A stretch of DNA of 14,363 bases, taken from Gammaproteobacteria bacterium UBA6173. GTDB lineage: Bacteria; Pseudomonadota; Gammaproteobacteria; Pseudomonadales; Pseudohongiellaceae. Below the pieces are notes generated by a model. It searched no databases and was not told the DNA's origin. It saw only the letters and a list, made by a program, of their open reading frames with translations. The stretch is taken from assembly GCA_002422225.1 (NCBI GenBank), contig DITX01000082.1, positions 1-14,363 on the forward strand, given 5' to 3'. A program made the translations under genes and the position numbers. Shown one piece after another: positions 6,763 through 14,286 of this stretch. Within the stretch, counting starts at the first letter, position 1. Each line of letters begins with the position of its first letter.

Positions 6763-7800
6763 CTAAGGCTGCTGCGTCCAGTCGTTCAGCATCAGCTCGG
6801 TTGCGGCGGCGTACTCATCCGCAACGGCAGTCTGCAACAGGTCGAATTGATGAGACCTGAGACTGACTGTATGCAGGGCCGAAATTTTGCAGCGCTGCAG
6901 CCGTTTTTTCTCCTGCAGCCGGGTCAGCACGGGTTCAAGTAAGTCCGAATGCCTGACCAGCGCAGGTGCCAGGGCGAATGTCGGTTTGCCTGCGCCAACG
7001 GCCTCACTCAGCATCGTGAGGCTGTCCTGGGTCACAAATACCGCATCGGCAGCACCCAGATAGTCGACCATGAGTTTCTCCGGTTGCTGTTGCCACCAGA
7101 CACTTTTCAGGATGTACTGCTGACCGAGATGCGCCCTTAACAGTGCCTCTTGCTCTGTACTTGTGCGGTTTGAGGTGGTAACTAGCCAGCGCCACCCTTT
7201 ACGCCCGAGTTTATTGACGGCTTCGGCCAGCTGTAACCAGTCCTGTGTTTGATACTCATGGCTGCGCGAATTGCCGCCGATCAGCAATACCCCGATCTGT
7301 TTGCCGCCGCTGCCGATGCGTTGCGCCCGAAATTCTGCGCCCCGATCTTTGATGCTATCTGGCGAGAAGTGGCTGATCAGCAGTTCTGTTTCAATTACGC
7401 GTGGGTGCCCGGCAACAGGAACCGGGCTAAGAATGATGTCACACCAGGATGGCGGCAGTGGTCTCGGATCGCCGCAATAGATCAACGGGCTACCGCGTTT
7501 TCTGGCCAGCCAGGCGGCCAGAAAGAGCGCTTTGCCGCCGCTTGCCACAACAATATCTGCCTCGATATGGTCGAGGTTGGCTGTGTTTTCATACACCAGA
7601 CGCAACAGCCATACCGGTAACTTGTTTCCGTTCAGGTTGAACAATGCTTTAAGTAACGGTCGCAGAAAGCCGCGCAGTTTCAGGTGACTTTCATGGGTGA
7701 TCACTTCTGCGCCGATCCTGCCTGCCAGTGACTTGGCCAGTCCAAGTGATTGGGATATATGCCCCGGCGCACCTTCATCGATGACCAGTATGCGCAGCAT
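6763..7800 (-). CDS. ELM1-family (DUF1022) GT-B-like protein, paralog 2
   Basis: A 345-residue member of the 'mitochondrial fission ELM1' family (Mito_fiss_Elm1), named for a plant protein; bacterial members usually sit in LPS or capsule loci, and their fold is predicted to resemble GT-B glycosyltransferases. Their biochemical function is not established. Seen: N-terminal DEGAPGHISQSLGLAKSL (8-25), sharing GHxxQxxGL with the second ELM1 gene in the window; ADIVVASGGKALFLAAWLAR (81-100); LLIGGNSRSHEYQ (172-184); and VFVTQDSLTMLSEAVGAGKP (254-273), which resembles the nucleotide-sugar site of GT-B enzymes. The ATG overlaps the stop of the upstream gene by one base (TGATG), showing translational coupling. 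It ends with TAG 26 bases from the convergent plus-strand gene. It is probably the last gene of the five-gene minus operon; no terminator is visible after it. Confidence 0.83.
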   Translation of the reverse strand: MLRILVIDEGAPGHISQSLGLAKSLAGRIGAEVITHESHLKLRGFLRPLLKALFNLNGNKLPVWLLRLVYENTANLDHIEADIVVASGGKALFLAAWLARKRGSPLIYCGDPRPLPPSWCDIILSPVPVAGHPRVIETELLISHFSPDSIKDRGAEFRAQRIGSGGKQIGVLLIGGNSRSHEYQTQDWLQLAEAVNKLGRKGWRWLVTTSNRTSTEQEALLRAHLGQQYILKSVWWQQQPEKLMVDYLGAADAVFVTQDSLTMLSEAVGAGKPTFALAPALVRHSDLLEPVLTRLQEKKRLQRCKISALHTVSLRSHQFDLLQTAVADEYAAATELMLNDWTQQP

Positions 7801-8624
7801 CAGTTTTCCTTGACGGGCAATATGGCGTCTTCTGCGTGCTCCCAGGCGGCAGATATCCAGGGTGCCGGGCGAATGAACTTGTAGATTTTCTTCCAGCCTT
7901 TGGCGGGCCAGATGCCATCCATCGCCTCATGCGGATTGGGTACGCCCGGAAACGCCACCACGCGTGCGTCTTGCGGTGCTGACGGTTGCTGCCAGAAGCG
8001 CAGCGGCCAAGCCGGCACGCAATGGGTCTTGAACAATACGCACCAGCTATCCGGCCAGAAAGTCAACGCATGGACATTGCGCGAAACATAGGTCTGGGAG
8101 TTACGGCATTGCGCAAGCACTGACGCATGATCGTTCTGCAGTTGTTCCAGCAGATAGGCTTCAGCGCCGATCCTGAAGCGATAAACAGAGGTGTTGCCGA
8201 TATTTTTGCCGGGCTGCGTCCAGTTGCGCATGACGATGAAGTTTTTTTCCGGCAGATAGGTAAAGAAATCATCGAGCGGCTGCAGGATGACGACATCGAG
8301 ATCGAGAAAAAGCCAGTGGCCGCTGAAGCCGAACAGCTTGTCGCTGCCGGCAAAGGTGGTGAGCTTTCGCCAGCCGCGTGTATTGTGCGGCGCAGGGATT
8401 GCAATCTCAGGGCATGGGTGGCATTCGACTTCGGGACGGATGCCGGATGCATCATCGGTCAGGCAGACAAAGCGGATCGCGCCCGAGGTATGCCTGCGTA
8501 CCATGGCATACAAGCGATTGACATACTCCGGCCCATACAGGCTGCCCCATTTCATGCAGATGAACTGTTTGTTATCAGGTCGTTGTGCTTTGGGTTTATG
8601 CCGGGTCGATGTATTTGAGTTCAT
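7800..8624 (-). CDS. DxD glycosyltransferase-like protein, paralog 2
   Basis: A 274-residue paralog of the plus-strand protein at 5918-6736. Shared blocks: [20 protein letters not shown] (23-42), [16 protein letters not shown] (55-70), the DxD-bearing [10 protein letters not shown] (104-113), VMRNWTQP (131-138), [18 protein letters not shown] (143-160), PAWPLRF (204-210) and [12 protein letters not shown] (220-231). The first ~18 residues ([18 protein letters not shown]) are polar, low in complexity and absent from paralog 1. The ATG start at 8624 overlaps the TGA of the dehydrogenase gene by four bases (ATGA), which supports this start over the internal Met at residue 24. It is probably a GT-A type glycosyltransferase acting on a surface glycan intermediate in the cytoplasm; donor and acceptor are unknown. 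Its stop overlaps the start of the following ELM1 gene. Confidence 0.8.
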   Translation of the reverse strand: MNSNTSTRHKPKAQRPDNKQFICMKWGSLYGPEYVNRLYAMVRRHTSGAIRFVCLTDDASGIRPEVECHPCPEIAIPAPHNTRGWRKLTTFAGSDKLFGFSGHWLFLDLDVVILQPLDDFFTYLPEKNFIVMRNWTQPGKNIGNTSVYRFRIGAEAYLLEQLQNDHASVLAQCRNSQTYVSRNVHALTFWPDSWCVLFKTHCVPAWPLRFWQQPSAPQDARVVAFPGVPNPHEAMDGIWPAKGWKKIYKFIRPAPWISAAWEHAEDAILPVKEN

Positions 8625-9901
8625 AAACGCCCATCCACCAGTTCTGCAGGGAAAAGATACTTCACGTCGTAGATCACCGATTCCGGCTTGCAGAGTGCCC
8701 GGATTTTTTCAATACCCATCTGCTTGAACTGGCGGTGTGCCACGGCAATGACGACAGCATCATAAGTTTGATCGCTTAATGCTGTGACCGGATCAATGTC
8801 GTATTCTTCCCGTGCTTCTTCGGCATGTACCCATGGGTCATAAACATCGACGCGAGCGTTCAAATCTTTTAGCGTGCGCACCAGATCCCCGACCTTGGTG
8901 TTGCGCAGATCCGGGCAGTTTTCCTTGAATGTCAGGCCCAGCACGAGAATGCGTGCATCAACGACATTGATGCGCCGGTGCATCATCAGGCGGGCAACGG
9001 TATTCGCCACATATTCGCCCATGCCGTCATTGATACGCCGGCCGGCGAGGATGACTTCCGGGTGATAGTCCAGCGCTTCAGCTTTATGGGTCAGATAATA
9101 GGGGTCAACGCCGATACAGTGCCCGCCTACCAAACCGGGCCGGAACGGCAGGAAGTTCCATTTGGTGCCGGCTGCTTTCAGCACCGATTCGGTATCGATT
9201 TGCATGCGGTTGAAGATCAGTGCCAGTTCGTTGACCAGCGCAATATTGATATCGCGTTGCGTGTTTTCAATGACCTTGGAAGCTTCTGCAACCCGAATGC
9301 TTTCGACTTTGTGCGTGCCGGCCTGGATGATGCTACGGTAAAGGCTGTCAACAAATTCAGTGGCTTCCGGTGTTGATCCCGAGGTGACCTTTACCGTATT
9401 GACCAGCCGATGTTCCTTGTCGCCCGGGTTGATCCGTTCCGGACTGTAACCGGCGAAAAAATCACGGTTGAAGACCAGGCCGGAGATTCTCTCAATAACC
9501 GGGATGCAATCCTCTTCGGTAGCTCCCGGGTATACGGTCGATTCATAAATGACGACATCGCCGGCTTTGATCACGCTGCCGACATCCTCACTGGCACGCA
9601 GCAATGGCCGCATATCCGGACGATTGCTCTGATCTACCGGAGTGGGCACGGTGATGATGAAAGTGTTGCAAGTGCGCAATGCGTCGAGAGCATCACTAAA
9701 GACCAGGTGTGTGGCCTGCTGCAACTCTTCTGTGGTCATTTCGAGCGTGGCATCGTGGCCCTGCTGCAAACTATTCACACGTTGATGGTTGATGTCATAG
9801 CCGACGGTTGGCAAATGCTTGCCGAATTCGACGGCGAGCGGTAATCCGACATAGCCGAGACCGATAATGCCGATCCTGGCTTCTTGATAATGTGTTGGCA
9901 T
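8621..9901 (-). CDS. tviB: UDP-N-acetylhexosamine 6-dehydrogenase, TviB/WbpO type
   Basis: A 426-residue nucleotide-sugar dehydrogenase that oxidises C6 of UDP-GlcNAc or UDP-GalNAc twice with NAD+, giving a UDP-N-acetylhexosaminuronic acid for surface polysaccharide. Domains in order: Rossmann NAD domain with [14 protein letters not shown] (10-23); ITVPTPVD (83-90); [12 protein letters not shown] (119-130); central helices with [20 protein letters not shown] (206-225); the active site [20 protein letters not shown] (253-272), with catalytic Cys262; and the C-terminal UDP-binding domain with [19 protein letters not shown] (318-336). Length and active-site wording fit the Vi-antigen TviB/WbpO branch better than UDP-glucose dehydrogenase (Ugd). 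The ATG at 9901 has AGGA (9906-9909) 4 bases upstream; a 44-codon upstream extension overlaps the previous gene, lacks family similarity and is rejected. It lies 11 bases after the GT4 gene. UDP-GlcNAc versus UDP-GalNAc use cannot be settled by eye, and no TviC-type epimerase is present in the window. Confidence 0.92.
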   Translation of the reverse strand: MPTHYQEARIGIIGLGYVGLPLAVEFGKHLPTVGYDINHQRVNSLQQGHDATLEMTTEELQQATHLVFSDALDALRTCNTFIITVPTPVDQSNRPDMRPLLRASEDVGSVIKAGDVVIYESTVYPGATEEDCIPVIERISGLVFNRDFFAGYSPERINPGDKEHRLVNTVKVTSGSTPEATEFVDSLYRSIIQAGTHKVESIRVAEASKVIENTQRDINIALVNELALIFNRMQIDTESVLKAAGTKWNFLPFRPGLVGGHCIGVDPYYLTHKAEALDYHPEVILAGRRINDGMGEYVANTVARLMMHRRINVVDARILVLGLTFKENCPDLRNTKVGDLVRTLKDLNARVDVYDPWVHAEEAREEYDIDPVTALSDQTYDAVVIAVAHRQFKQMGIEKIRALCKPESVIYDVKYLFPAELVDGRL

Positions 9902-9912
9902 GCTTTCCTGAT

Positions 9913-11040
9913 TCAATGGGGTGGGGTGGTTAATTCTCGATAGACATCCAGCGTGCTTCTCAGCATGGATTCCAGTCTGAAGCTTTCGGGCATTGGCCCG
10001 GGTGCGACAGGTTGTGTAAGCAGGGCAGCACAACGGGCGCTGGCTGCCTCAATGTCATGCATGGCGACTTCGCCCTCAGGTAGCATGGATTGCATGATTT
10101 CGCTGACGCCGCCATGTCCGTAGGCGACGACAGGTTTGCCCAGCGCCAGCGCTTCCAGTACGGTGCGCCCGAAAGCCTCCGGCTGGCCGGATAATGAAAC
10201 GGTCACGGCGCTGATGCTGAAAATCTCGCGCAAATCGCTCCGATGGCCGGTAAACGTTAGATGTCCGGACAGGCCGGCGTCTGCAGCGGCCTGCTGCAAC
10301 TCGGCCAGATAGGACTGGTGACGCGCTTCGGCTTCGCCAACGATGAGGCCGTGTACATCCGGCATCATTGCTTTCAGGTTCGCAATGATCTGTATGAAAT
10401 CGTGATGACCTTTAAGGCGGGTCAGCCTGCCGGGCATGACCACCAGTTGTTTGTTGCGGAGCTGCGGGTATTGCGCATGCCAGTCAGCCAGCCACGCCGC
10501 ATCAGGCTGATAGGCAGGGTGGTATTCCCGTGTATCGATGCCGCGATGGATGGTGCGCAGTGCAGCAGGATTGGCATGCTTGTAATTGCTGCTGACATAA
10601 TCCGTAATGGCATCCGAAACGCAGATCACTCTTTCACCGCGCGTCATGATGGCGCTGTAAGCACCAACCGAATAAAAGCCATGTACGGTCGTTACCAGTC
10701 GTGGCCGTTTTTGCGCAGGCATGCCGCGCCATGCCAGAAACGTTATCCAGGCCGGCAAACGCGAACGGCAATGCACGATGTCTATGTTCTGTTCTGTCAG
10801 AAACCGGCGCAGCCTGGGGATGAGGCGGAACGTCTGCAAGGATTTTTGGCCGATAGGCCACGCCACATGAACTGCACCATGCCGCTCAAGCGAGTCAACC
10901 AATCGTCCGCCGGCCGACATCACCATGGAGATATGGCCGTTTTCCAGCAGATACCTGCTGACTTCAAGGGTGCCGCGTTCTACGCCACCGCTATTGAGCG
11001 CCGGCAAGATTTGCAGCACCTTCAGGCGTTTTGGAACCAT
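9913..11040 (-). CDS. GT4-family glycosyltransferase
   Basis: A 375-residue retaining glycosyltransferase of the GT-B fold (GT4, 'Glycos_transf_1'), acting at the cytoplasmic membrane face on a glycan precursor. Seen: an N-terminal acceptor-side loop [15 protein letters not shown] (12-26); [14 protein letters not shown] (86-99); [15 protein letters not shown] (115-129); the donor-domain start [18 protein letters not shown] (199-216); and the catalytic E(x7)E region [20 protein letters not shown] (287-306), with E288 and E296, followed by GHGGVSEI. Length is normal for the family. The ATG at 11040 lies within the end of the preceding ELM1 gene (19-base overlap), indicating translational coupling; no strong Shine-Dalgarno of its own is visible. 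The dehydrogenase gene follows after 11 bases. The sugar transferred is unknown, but its neighbour makes an N-acetylhexosaminuronate donor, which is one candidate. Confidence 0.9.
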   Translation of the reverse strand: MVPKRLKVLQILPALNSGGVERGTLEVSRYLLENGHISMVMSAGGRLVDSLERHGAVHVAWPIGQKSLQTFRLIPRLRRFLTEQNIDIVHCRSRLPAWITFLAWRGMPAQKRPRLVTTVHGFYSVGAYSAIMTRGERVICVSDAITDYVSSNYKHANPAALRTIHRGIDTREYHPAYQPDAAWLADWHAQYPQLRNKQLVVMPGRLTRLKGHHDFIQIIANLKAMMPDVHGLIVGEAEARHQSYLAELQQAAADAGLSGHLTFTGHRSDLREIFSISAVTVSLSGQPEAFGRTVLEALALGKPVVAYGHGGVSEIMQSMLPEGEVAMHDIEAASARCAALLTQPVAPGPMPESFRLESMLRSTLDVYRELTTPPH

Positions 11041-11948
11041 TGATGCTTGATCCAGAGCGCACAGCGGCCGGCTTCGTCAATTTTTTCCGCCATTTGTGGC
11101 AACAGGCTGCCCGGCTGCCATCTGCGGTAGCATTTGACCCAGCCGCTCTCGCGCAACTTTTCCAGACCACGCACAACCCGGCTCATGCGCTTGGCTTTCA
11201 GATTGAAAACACCCACGCTGCAACCAGCCGTCAAAGCTTCATAAAGCATGGAGACACTGTCAGGGGTGACCCAGACCTGGCTGGCGGTGGCCAGCTTTTC
11301 TTCGAGCCAACCTGCAGGGGTTTGCTGCAGTGGCATGACTTGCAAATTAGGCAATTTGAGTCTTTGGATCGCTTCCAATGTGGCTGCCGGTGTTCTCGGC
11401 GACATCGTCAACAGCCATTGCACTTGGGGTGTTTCCCTGGCAAGACGGTGAATACTCAATACCAGACGACCGGTTTCCCAGTCAAAATGTTTTGAAATAC
11501 CACCCAGCAGGATCAGGCCGGCATGCGGGTCTTTTGACGTTGCTGGCCTGGCAAGGCTCAACACACCGTGGGTAGTGATGATGTTGCTGGCCGCATCAAC
11601 CCCGTCATGATCGGGTACTAGGCAAAGGTCGAACCACTGGCGTGGCAGACTGGGTTTCATCAGCACCACGGTTTTGCCGCCATAAGCGCGTTGTGCTGCC
11701 AGAATGTTGAGGTGGGTACCATGTCCGGCGCCGATGATCAGATCCGGCGGTGGCAGCTGCTCACCGGGCGCATAGCGCCCCCGCAAGGCTGACAGCAGGG
11801 TTTGCCAGGAGGAGCGGGCGCGAATTTCAACTGCCCTCACCGGAATCAGTTTCGCCATGGCCTGAACTAGGCCCTGTACTTGCTTCATGTGTCCCAGTTT
11901 GCCATCGGTGATACACCAGACCACTTTTTCTGTGTTGTTTTGCTGCAT
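11022..11948 (-). CDS. ELM1-family (DUF1022) GT-B-like protein, paralog 1
   Basis: A 308-residue ELM1/DUF1022 protein and first clear gene of the minus operon. Seen: VVWCITDGKLGHMKQVQGL (9-27), the classic N-terminal block of the family (DGKxGHxxQxxGL); LPPPDLIIGAGHGTHLNILAA (65-85); VLMKPSLP (95-102) with DLCLVPDHDG (107-116); LILLGGISKHFDWE (145-158), the family's LLGG...W motif; and VWVTPDSVSMLYEALTAGCSVGVF (225-248), the GT-B-like acidic/Ser site. AGGAG (11955-11959) lies 6 bases before the ATG. It overlaps the GT4 gene by 19 bases. The function of bacterial ELM1 proteins is unknown; repeated linkage to LPS/capsule genes, as here, suggests a glycosyltransferase-like role. It resembles textbook members of the family more closely than the second copy at 6763-7800, which is about 37 residues longer. 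Confidence 0.87.
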   Translation of the reverse strand: MQQNNTEKVVWCITDGKLGHMKQVQGLVQAMAKLIPVRAVEIRARSSWQTLLSALRGRYAPGEQLPPPDLIIGAGHGTHLNILAAQRAYGGKTVVLMKPSLPRQWFDLCLVPDHDGVDAASNIITTHGVLSLARPATSKDPHAGLILLGGISKHFDWETGRLVLSIHRLARETPQVQWLLTMSPRTPAATLEAIQRLKLPNLQVMPLQQTPAGWLEEKLATASQVWVTPDSVSMLYEALTAGCSVGVFNLKAKRMSRVVRGLEKLRESGWVKCYRRWQPGSLLPQMAEKIDEAGRCALWIKHQWFQNA

Positions 11949-12302
11949 GCCAGACTCCTGATACCTACCTTTTAAATCGATAGCTATGCTGGCATCCGAT
12001 TGTTACTTTCTGATGAAGTGAATGTGGACAGTAGATGACAACTCCGCTGCTTCTGTTGTGTTTGGTCGGGCGCGGCATCGTCATGCGGCTGCAATAATTG
12101 CTTCAGATAATCCATTGAATACGTCATTTGACGATCCCTGCCTGTTATCGAGAATTCACATGCATGCACAGCCTGAAGCAGAAACATTATCCAAGCCGCG
12201 ATGGTTTGAGGCGAAGGCTCGCAGGCGCGATTTATCGCCGGTTTTGAATGTATCCCCTGCAGTGATGCTGCTGGCAGTAACGGTATGATGGTCTGATCTG
12301 AG
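11949..12302. other. Divergent intergenic region between the minus operon and exoD-like gene
   Basis: These 354 bases separate the minus operon from the plus-strand exoD-like gene and should hold both promoters. I see no convincing sigma-70 -35/-10 pair for either. Visible items are the possible small ORF described separately, the short inverted repeat CGTCATTTGACG (12122-12133) just upstream of that ORF's ATG, and TATGAT (12284-12289), which could be a -10 for exoD but lacks a matching -35. No terminator or tRNA was seen. Confidence 0.5.
11984..12127 (-). CDS. Possible small protein or leader ORF upstream of the minus-strand glycan operon
   Basis: A 47-codon ORF, MTYSMDYLKQLLQPHDD at its N-terminus, ending RMPA then TAG. 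Its support is a good Shine-Dalgarno (AGGGA at 12135-12139 on the minus strand, 7 bases before the ATG) and its position: it ends 35 bases before the first operon gene on the same strand. I recognise no family. The C-terminal half is polar and rich in Gln, Ser and Thr. It could equally be chance; an overlapping plus-strand ORF (12022-12288) exists but lacks a Shine-Dalgarno. Confidence 0.3.
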   Translation of the reverse strand: MTYSMDYLKQLLQPHDDAAPDQTQQKQRSCHLLSTFTSSESNNRMPA

Positions 12303-12932
12303 ATGTGTGACTACGCGACGTTATTGCGCCTGTTGCACCGGTTCTCGCAGGAGGCCGGGCAGCGTCCGTTGACCTTGGGCGAAGTCACAGACCGCCTGGA
12401 CGAAACGGCTTATGCATTCATAGCCATCATTCTGATATTGCCCTTGTTGCAGCCAGTGCCGCTCGGGCCTTTGACGGTGCTCGGCGGCTTGACTCTGGCA
12501 ATTCTCGGGCGGCAGCTGTTGCAGGGGCATCATGCGCCGGTATTGCCTGCACGCGTGCGCGGGGTTGTGCTGGGCAAACGCATGTGGCAGATGATTATTG
12601 CGGTCAGTCTCAGATTGGTCGGCTTCTGCAGACGCTTCACTCGACCCAGAATGCAGCATCTTGTCAGCGGACAGAGAGGTCGGCGCATCGCCGGTCATAT
12701 CCTGATTGCCGGTGGGCTTTTGATGGCGATTCCCTTTCCGGTACCTTTGCCGCTGAATAATTTTTTGCCGGGCGTGGCCGTCATTTTTTACTGTATTGGT
12801 GAGCTCGAAGATGACGGCATGATGGTTTTTGTCGCTCTGTTTCTTCTATTTGTGACGGTGGTTTATTTTGTTGCCTTTTACGTGCTGCTCTGGCTGTTTG
12901 GCCGTAAGGCATTGAGTTATTTGCTCTGGTAA
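12303..12932 (+). CDS. ExoD-family exopolysaccharide-related membrane protein
   Basis: A 209-residue inner-membrane protein of the ExoD family, first described in Rhizobium exopolysaccharide synthesis mutants and thought to influence polysaccharide production or alkaline tolerance; no biochemical activity is known. Seen: a cytoplasmic N-terminus with the family pattern LTLGEVTDRLDETAYAFIAI (23-42), then hydrophobic segments near 37-52, 55-74, 128-146, 150-167 and 174-200. The signature IPFPVPLPLNNFLPGVAVIF (143-162), followed by GELEDDGMM (166-174), corresponds to the proline-rich P-x-P...N-x-L-P and ...L-E-x-D-G motifs of ExoD. An in-frame TGA at 12294-12296 prevents an earlier start, so ATG 12303 is the first possible; it lacks a clear Shine-Dalgarno. 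The gene lies 67 bases before the GT4 gene at 13000 and is probably co-transcribed with it. Confidence 0.87.
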   Translation: MCDYATLLRLLHRFSQEAGQRPLTLGEVTDRLDETAYAFIAIILILPLLQPVPLGPLTVLGGLTLAILGRQLLQGHHAPVLPARVRGVVLGKRMWQMIIAVSLRLVGFCRRFTRPRMQHLVSGQRGRRIAGHILIAGGLLMAIPFPVPLPLNNFLPGVAVIFYCIGELEDDGMMVFVALFLLFVTVVYFVAFYVLLWLFGRKALSYLLW

Positions 12933-12987
12933 TGCGCCACCACTCAGTCATTTTTTCTTAACACTGCTGCCCGACAATGGCTGCATG

Positions 12988-12994
12988 AAAAGGA
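12988..12994 (+). promoter_or_regulatory. Shine-Dalgarno site that favours the ATG at 13000
   Basis: AAAAGGA lies 5 bases before ATG 13000. The in-frame ATG at 12985 would lie upstream of this site and has no good site itself, so the start at 13000 is preferred. Confidence 0.7.
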
Positions 12995-12999
12995 CAGAC

Positions 13000-14274
13000 A
13001 TGCACGGTATCCCAGTGCCTTGCAATGCATCAAGACTGTGTCTTGTGACGGAAACCTGGCCCCCGGAAATCAACGGCGTGGCAATGACCTTGAGCCGTTT
13101 GATGGCGGGGTTGTCGGCAATGGGCTGGCAGGTGACCATAGTCCGGCCCAGGCAAAAGTCGGACAGGTCAGCCGACCCATCCGGTGATATCGAGCACTGG
13201 CTGGTACCGGGGTTGCCGATCCCCGGCTATCAGGGCTTGCGCTTTGGCTTGCCCATGCTGGAAAAGCTGCGTAAGTCTTGGCGCAAACATCGACCTGATC
13301 TGGTGCATATCGCGACCGAAGGGCCTTTGGGCTGGGCTGCCCTGAAGATGGCCAGGCTGCTTGACATTCCTGTTACCAGCAGCTTTCACACCAATTTTCA
13401 CCGGTATTGCAAGCACTATCATGTCGGCTGGTTGCGTGGGCTGGTCATGCAGCATCTGCGCGGTTTTCATAATCAGACCTGTATGACCATGGTGCCCAAC
13501 AAGCTGCAACAGGCCATCCTGCAGGAAGACGGCTACAGAAATGTGGTTGTGCTGGGCAGAGGCGTGGACACCGAGTTGTTTTCACCGGCCAGACGCAGTG
13601 AGCAGCTCAGAAATCTCTGGGGACTGGGTAGCAGCGAGATAGCTGTGTTACATGTGGGGCGTATGGCATCCGAAAAGAATCTCATCGGTGTCATTCAAGC
13701 GTATGAGGCTATCCGACGAATACAGCCGACCGCTCGCATGATTTGGGTGGGTGATGGTCCGCAGCTGAAAAAAATGCGCAGGCAATATCCGGAACATATC
13801 TTTTGCGGCAGCAAAACCGGCTTGGAGCTGGCAGTACATTATGCGTCTGCCGATGTTTTTCTGTTCGCCAGCATTACAGAGACTTTCGGTAACGTGGTCA
13901 CGGAGGCTATGGCCAGCGGGCTCGCTGTGGTGGCCTATGATTATGCTGCCGCTAATCTCTTTATCAAAAATGAAGTCAACGGCATGTCAGTGCCATTCGC
14001 GGATCAGGCGCATTTTTGTGAGGCGGCAGAAAAGTTGGTGGCGGGTCATCCACATCAGCTGCGACAGCTCGGTGCGGTCGCCCGGCTCACGGTTGAGCCG
14101 TTCGGCTGGCAGATCATTACGGCAGCGTTTGATCGCATGCTGCGGGATACCATCTCCGGCAGGGCATCAGCAGACCACAGCCCGGCGGCCAGTGCTGTTG
14201 CAGAGATGGACAATTCATCAAACTCTCATAAATATTCAAGGGTCTTAGGAAGCAAAGCACCTGTTAAGGTGTGA
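13000..14274 (+). CDS. GT4-family glycosyltransferase (MgtA/SQD2-like), with possibly IS-derived C-terminus
   Basis: A 424-residue GT-B glycosyltransferase resembling GDP-mannose-dependent mannosyltransferases (MgtA type) and plant SQD2-like enzymes. Seen: N-terminal LCLVTETWPPEINGVAMTLSR (13-33, shown in part: TETWPPEINGVA); LVHIATEGPLGWAAL (101-115); SSFHTNFHRYCKHY (127-140), a hallmark of this branch; VVLGRGVDTELFSP (183-196); the donor-domain start VLHVGRMASEKN (216-227); WVGDGP (249-254); and the catalytic E(x7)E in ITETFGNVVTEAMASGLAVV (292-311), with E294 and E302. Glycolipid or surface-glycan synthesis is likely; the sugar is unknown. After residue ~384 the protein is a polar tail (Ser/Ala/Asp-rich) that ends VLGSKAPVKV. 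That last part overlaps the hairpin and putative left end of an IS element, so the native stop may have been replaced by insertion. The preferred start is 13000, from the Shine-Dalgarno at 12988-12994. Confidence 0.88.
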   Translation: MHGIPVPCNASRLCLVTETWPPEINGVAMTLSRLMAGLSAMGWQVTIVRPRQKSDRSADPSGDIEHWLVPGLPIPGYQGLRFGLPMLEKLRKSWRKHRPDLVHIATEGPLGWAALKMARLLDIPVTSSFHTNFHRYCKHYHVGWLRGLVMQHLRGFHNQTCMTMVPNKLQQAILQEDGYRNVVVLGRGVDTELFSPARRSEQLRNLWGLGSSEIAVLHVGRMASEKNLIGVIQAYEAIRRIQPTARMIWVGDGPQLKKMRRQYPEHIFCGSKTGLELAVHYASADVFLFASITETFGNVVTEAMASGLAVVAYDYAAANLFIKNEVNGMSVPFADQAHFCEAAEKLVAGHPHQLRQLGAVARLTVEPFGWQIITAAFDRMLRDTISGRASADHSPAASAVAEMDNSSNSHKYSRVLGSKAPVKV

Positions 14275-14285
14275 TAACTTCCTAA
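14245..14285. repeat. Two-step hairpin at the IS left end
   Basis: The outer stem TTAGGAAG (14245-14252) pairs with CTTCCTAA (14278-14285), and the inner stem CACCT (14258-14262) pairs with AGGTG (14267-14271) around GTTA. It spans the 3' end of the GT4 gene and stops one base before the transposase ATG. Confidence 0.6.
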
Positions 14286-14286
14286 T

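Noticed and set aside
6745..6771. CAGCC/GGCTG pairing between the convergent genes as a terminator
   Set aside because: It is only 5 bp with a 17-base loop and no T-run on either strand.
9902..10033. N-terminal 44-codon extension of the TviB-type gene
   Set aside because: It overlaps the end of the GT4 gene, has no similarity to dehydrogenases, and the Shine-Dalgarno at 9906-9909 supports the start at 9901.
10261..11043. Long plus-strand ORF (260 codons) opposite the GT4 gene
   Set aside because: It is antisense to a clear GT4 gene with all catalytic motifs, shows no recognisable domain, and is a frame shadow.
12022..12288. Plus-strand 88-codon ORF in the divergent intergenic region
   Set aside because: It has no Shine-Dalgarno, no recognisable motif, and overlaps the better-supported minus-strand small ORF.
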